Positions 12,195 to 15,015 of a stretch of 15,015 nucleotides of DNA are shown one piece after another; the first letter of the stretch is position 1; every line of letters begins with the position of its first letter. Origin of the DNA: an uncultured Faecalibacterium sp. (lineage in GTDB: Bacteria; Bacillota; Clostridia; Oscillospirales; Ruminococcaceae); contig CAKTCK010000046.1 of assembly GCA_934539245.1 (NCBI GenBank), forward strand, positions 1 to 15,015, in the 5' to 3' direction. Position numbers and translations under genes: made by a program. Under the pieces are notes generated by a model that saw only the letters and a program-made list of their open reading frames with translations, made no database searches and was not told the origin of the DNA.

Positions 12195-14474
12195 ATGAAA
12201 CCGACCGAAGAAAAGATTCAGAGCAATACATCGGATCTGCCGGTGTACCTGTTCAAGCAGGGCAACAACTGCGAGGCTTACCGCTACTTCGGCGCACATC
12301 TGGAAACACGGGTCGGGGAATCCGGCGTCGTGTTCCGTGTATGGGCACCGCACGCCGCAGCCATCAGTGTGGTAGGCGACTTCAACAGCTGGAAGCCCGG
12401 CAGCCATCCCATGCGCAAGGTGGATGGCGATTCCGTGTGGGAATTGTTCATTCCCGGCATGAAGGAATACGATGTTTATAAATATTGCGTGACCACCCGC
12501 GCAGGCGACCTTGTTTACAAGGCCGATCCTTACGCCTTCCACGCCGAGACCCGGCCGTCCAACGGCAGCAAGGTCTACGATCTGTCCGGCTTTGCATGGC
12601 ACGACGCCGCATGGCAGACCGCACAGAAAAAGGCGGACGTGATCAACGGCCCGATGAATATCTACGAGATGCACGCCGGCAGCTGGAAGCTGAAGGAGGG
12701 CGGCAAGCCCTACAACTACTCCGAGCTGGCGGACGAGCTGATCCCGTACATCAAGGATATGGGCTACACCCATGTAGAGCTGCTGCCGGTGATGGAATAT
12801 CCGTTTGACGGCAGCTGGGGCTATCAGGTCACCGGCTATTTTGCACCCACCAGCCGCTACGGCACCCCCAAGGACTTTATGGCCTTTGTGGATAAGATGC
12901 ACGCCGCCGGGATCGGCGTCATCATGGACTGGGTGCCCGCCCACTTCCCCAAAGACCAGTTCGGCCTGTACAACTTTGACGGCGAGGCCTGCTACGAGGA
13001 CCCCAACCCCAAGCGCGGCGAGCACAAGGAGTGGGGCACCATGGTGTTCGACTTTGGCCGCAACGAGGTGCAGAGCTTCCTCATTTCCAGCGCACTGTAC
13101 TGGCTGGAACAGTACCACATCGATGGTCTGCGGGTAGACGCCGTGGCCTCCATGCTGTATCTGGACTACAACCGCAAGCAGGGCGAATGGGAGCCCAATA
13201 AGGACGGCGGCAAGGAGAACCTTGAAGCCATCGCCTTCCTGCGCAAGCTGAACAACACCGTGCTGGGCCGTCACCCCCACAAGTACATGATCGCTGAGGA
13301 GTCCACTGCATGGCCTATGGTCACAAAGCCCGCTTCGGACGGTGGTTTAGGCTTCAATTTCAAGTGGAACATGGGCTGGATGAACGATATGCTCAGCTAC
13401 ATGAAGACCGACCCGCTGTTCCGCGCCGGCAACCACAACAAGGTGACCTTCAGCTTCTTCTACGCTTTCAGCGAGAACTTCGTCCTGCCCATCAGCCACG
13501 ATGAAGTGGTGCACGGCAAGGGCAGCCTGCTGAACAAGATGCCCGGCGAGTACGACGCAAAATTCGATAACCTGCGCACCTTCTTCGGCTACATGATGGC
13601 GCACCCGGGCAAGAAACTGCTGTTCATGGGACAGGAGTTCGGTCAGTTCGCCGAGTGGAACGAGGCAAAGCAGCTGGACTGGATGCTGCTGGACTACGAC
13701 AAGCACGCCGAGCTGCAGAACTACGTCCGCACCCTGAACGCCTTCTATAAAGAGCACCCTGCCCTCTGGCAGATCGATTACAGCTGGGAAGGCTTCCAGT
13801 GGATCGTCCCGGACGACTCGCAGCAGAGCGTCATCGCCTTCCTGCGCAAGGACGCCGCTGGTAAGCAGATCCTTGTCATCTGCAACTTCAACCCCGTCCT
13901 GCGCGAGGGCTACACCCTCGGCGCACCGGTGTCCGGCACCTACAAGGAGATTCTGAACAGCGACGATGCCGCTTTCGGCGGCTCCGGCACTGTGCACAAC
14001 AAGCCGCTGCGCACCCACAAAAAGCCGCAGCACGGCTTTGAGCAGAGCATCACCGTCACCCTGCCGCCCATGAGCACCCTGTACTTTGAGGTACCCACAA
14101 AGCGCACCCGCAAGGCAGCAGAGGACAGCACGGACAAGCCGGAAAAAAAGACCGCCAAAAAAGCCACCGTCAAGGACGCCGTGGAAAAGGCGGTAAAAAA
14201 GACGACCCGCAAGGCGAAAGCCGAGCCGGACGCCGACAAACCGGTAAAAAAGACCCGCACCACCAAGGCCAAGGCCGCCGAAACGGCGGATGAAAAACCG
14301 GAAAAAGTAAAAAAGACCGCTGCCAAGTCCAAGGCAAAGCCCGAGACGGCAGCGGAAAAGCCGGTAAAGAAAACCGCCGCCAAGGCAAAGACTGCGGCAA
14401 AAGCAAAGCCTGAGACCGAAGCAGAAACCAAACCCGCAAAGCGCACCCGCAAAGCAAAAGCACCCAAGGAATAA
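12195..14474 (+). CDS. glgB: 1,4-alpha-glucan branching enzyme with Lys/Ala-rich C-terminal tail
   Basis: GlgB cuts an alpha-1,4 chain and rejoins it as an alpha-1,6 branch during cytoplasmic glycogen synthesis. Residues about 42-130 are the CBM48 domain (VVFRVWAPHAAAISVVGDFN). The GH13 barrel follows, with LLPVMEYPFDGSWGYQVTGY (196-215), the nucleophile Asp315 in DGLRVDAVASM, acid/base Glu368 in MIAEESTAWP and Asp436 in SHDEVVHGKGS. The beta-rich C-terminal domain ends about residue 634 (STLYFEVPT). Residues 635-759 are an extra low-complexity tail of repeated KPxKKT and KAKA units with Thr, Glu and Pro, like a histone H1 tail. The frame is continuous and the tail closes normally, so it is not a frameshift artefact. 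GGGAGGAG at 12181-12188 sets the start. glgC follows after 86 nt. Confidence 0.97.
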   Translation: MKPTEEKIQSNTSDLPVYLFKQGNNCEAYRYFGAHLETRVGESGVVFRVWAPHAAAISVVGDFNSWKPGSHPMRKVDGDSVWELFIPGMKEYDVYKYCVTTRAGDLVYKADPYAFHAETRPSNGSKVYDLSGFAWHDAAWQTAQKKADVINGPMNIYEMHAGSWKLKEGGKPYNYSELADELIPYIKDMGYTHVELLPVMEYPFDGSWGYQVTGYFAPTSRYGTPKDFMAFVDKMHAAGIGVIMDWVPAHFPKDQFGLYNFDGEACYEDPNPKRGEHKEWGTMVFDFGRNEVQSFLISSALYWLEQYHIDGLRVDAVASMLYLDYNRKQGEWEPNKDGGKENLEAIAFLRKLNNTVLGRHPHKYMIAEESTAWPMVTKPASDGGLGFNFKWNMGWMNDMLSYMKTDPLFRAGNHNKVTFSFFYAFSENFVLPISHDEVVHGKGSLLNKMPGEYDAKFDNLRTFFGYMMAHPGKKLLFMGQEFGQFAEWNEAKQLDWMLLDYDKHAELQNYVRTLNAFYKEHPALWQIDYSWEGFQWIVPDDSQQSVIAFLRKDAAGKQILVICNFNPVLREGYTLGAPVSGTYKEILNSDDAAFGGSGTVHNKPLRTHKKPQHGFEQSITVTLPPMSTLYFEVPTKRTRKAAEDSTDKPEKKTAKKATVKDAVEKAVKKTTRKAKAEPDADKPVKKTRTTKAKAAETADEKPEKVKKTAAKSKAKPETAAEKPVKKTAAKAKTAAKAKPETEAETKPAKRTRKAKAPKE

Positions 14475-14521
14475 GGATGCCCACACGGATGCACGCACGA
14501 ACATTCTGATCTGTTGACTAT

Positions 14522-14540
14522 CATTTCCAAAAAGGAAATG
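14522..14540 (+). promoter_or_regulatory. Small hairpin before glgC
   Basis: CATTTCC (14522-14528) pairs with GGAAATG (14534-14540) around AAAAA, five bases before the GGGGAG ribosome binding site of glgC (14546-14551). It is too weak to terminate and could modulate translation or processing between glgB and glgC. A TTGACT at 14513-14518 has no good -10 partner, so I do not claim an internal promoter. Confidence 0.4.
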
Positions 14541-14560
14541 CTAAAGGGGAGAATAAAGCT

Positions 14561-15015
14561 ATGGCAAAAGAAATCGTGGCAATGATCCTTGCCGGTGGAC
14601 GTGGCTCGCGCTTATACGCGCTGACACAAAAGACGGCAAAACCTGCGGTGTCCTTCGGCGGTAAGTACCGCATCGTGGACTTCCCGCTGTCCAACTGCGT
14701 CAACTCCGATATCGACACGGTCGGTATTGCAACGCAGTACCAGCCCCAGAAGCTGAACGAGTACATCGGTAACGGTCAGCCTTGGGATCTGGACCGTCTG
14801 CACGGCGGTGTGCACACCCTGCCCCCTTACGAGCAGGCAAACGGCACCGACTGGTACAAGGGCACTGCAAACGCCATCTACCAGAACATCGGTTTCATCG
14901 ACAACTATGATCCCGAGTACGTCATCATCCTGTCCGGCGACCAGATCTGCAAGCAGGACTACGCCGACTTCCTGCGCTTCCACAAGGAAAAGGGCGCAGA
15001 GTTCTCTGTGGCCGT
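14561..15015 (+). CDS. glgC: Glucose-1-phosphate adenylyltransferase (partial, N-terminal part)
   Basis: GlgC makes ADP-glucose from ATP and glucose-1-phosphate, the committed step of bacterial glycogen synthesis. The visible 151 codons carry the nucleotide-binding loop [14 protein letters not shown] (9-22), [19 protein letters not shown] (27-45), [13 protein letters not shown] (101-113) and the metal-binding Asp126 in [12 protein letters not shown]. Many relatives have GDHI at that point; here it is GDQI, a conservative difference. The right edge cuts the gene roughly a third of the way through (family length about 380-430). The GGGGAG ribosome binding site lies nine bases before the ATG. 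It is probably co-transcribed with glgB. Confidence 0.96.
   Translation, partial: MAKEIVAMILAGGRGSRLYALTQKTAKPAVSFGGKYRIVDFPLSNCVNSDIDTVGIATQYQPQKLNEYIGNGQPWDLDRLHGGVHTLPPYEQANGTDWYKGTANAIYQNIGFIDNYDPEYVIILSGDQICKQDYADFLRFHKEKGAEFSVA

Overview
The window looks like a chromosomal segment of a GC-rich Gram-positive gut Firmicute of the Oscillospiraceae/Ruminococcaceae type, with Faecalibacterium or a close relative as my best guess. This rests on codon use, GC-rich third positions, consensus sigma-A promoters, strong AGGAGG-type ribosome binding sites, a clostridial-style glgB-glgC pair and clostridial phage-tail modules. The species call is inference; no rRNA or tRNA is present to anchor it.

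Layout: (1) 1-316, minus strand: the 5' part of rplM (ribosomal protein L13), with a textbook promoter and a short hairpin leader. (2) 566-5009, plus strand: a tight operon of a membrane-anchored hypothetical protein, a TtcA-like tRNA thiolase, alanine racemase and the ribosomal GTPase LepA. It ends at a strong bidirectional terminator (5026-5079). (3) 5078-10047, minus strand: seven close-packed genes of phage-tail and lysis type: tail-fibre protein, small tail/baseplate-like protein, collagen/Big_2/LamG-like fibre, SGNH hydrolase, M15 peptidase, TM plus coiled-coil protein and SPP1-type holin. No integrase, capsid, terminase or tail-tube gene accompanies them. (4) 10048-10764: a divergent control region. 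Its right half is a roughly 270-nt transcribed leader in which four short segments can pair as 1:2 plus 3:4, or as 2:3. (5) 10765-11826: a cell-envelope protein with a TM anchor and DUF348-, G5- and 3D-like domains. (6) 11827-12194: a terminator, a perfect 16-bp palindrome and the glgB promoter region. (7) 12195-15015: glgB, carrying an unusual Lys/Ala-rich histone-H1-like C-terminal tail, then the start of glgC.

How the parts work together: region 2 combines translation functions (tRNA thiolation, LepA) with D-alanine supply for peptidoglycan. Region 7 makes glycogen: GlgC supplies ADP-glucose and GlgB adds branches. The 3D protein probably remodels peptidoglycan. Region 3 is either a prophage remnant or a domesticated tail-fibre/holin/peptidase cassette.

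The three items most worth attention are the attenuator-like leader upstream of the 3D-domain gene, the stand-alone tail-fibre/lysis cassette, and the basic tail on GlgB.
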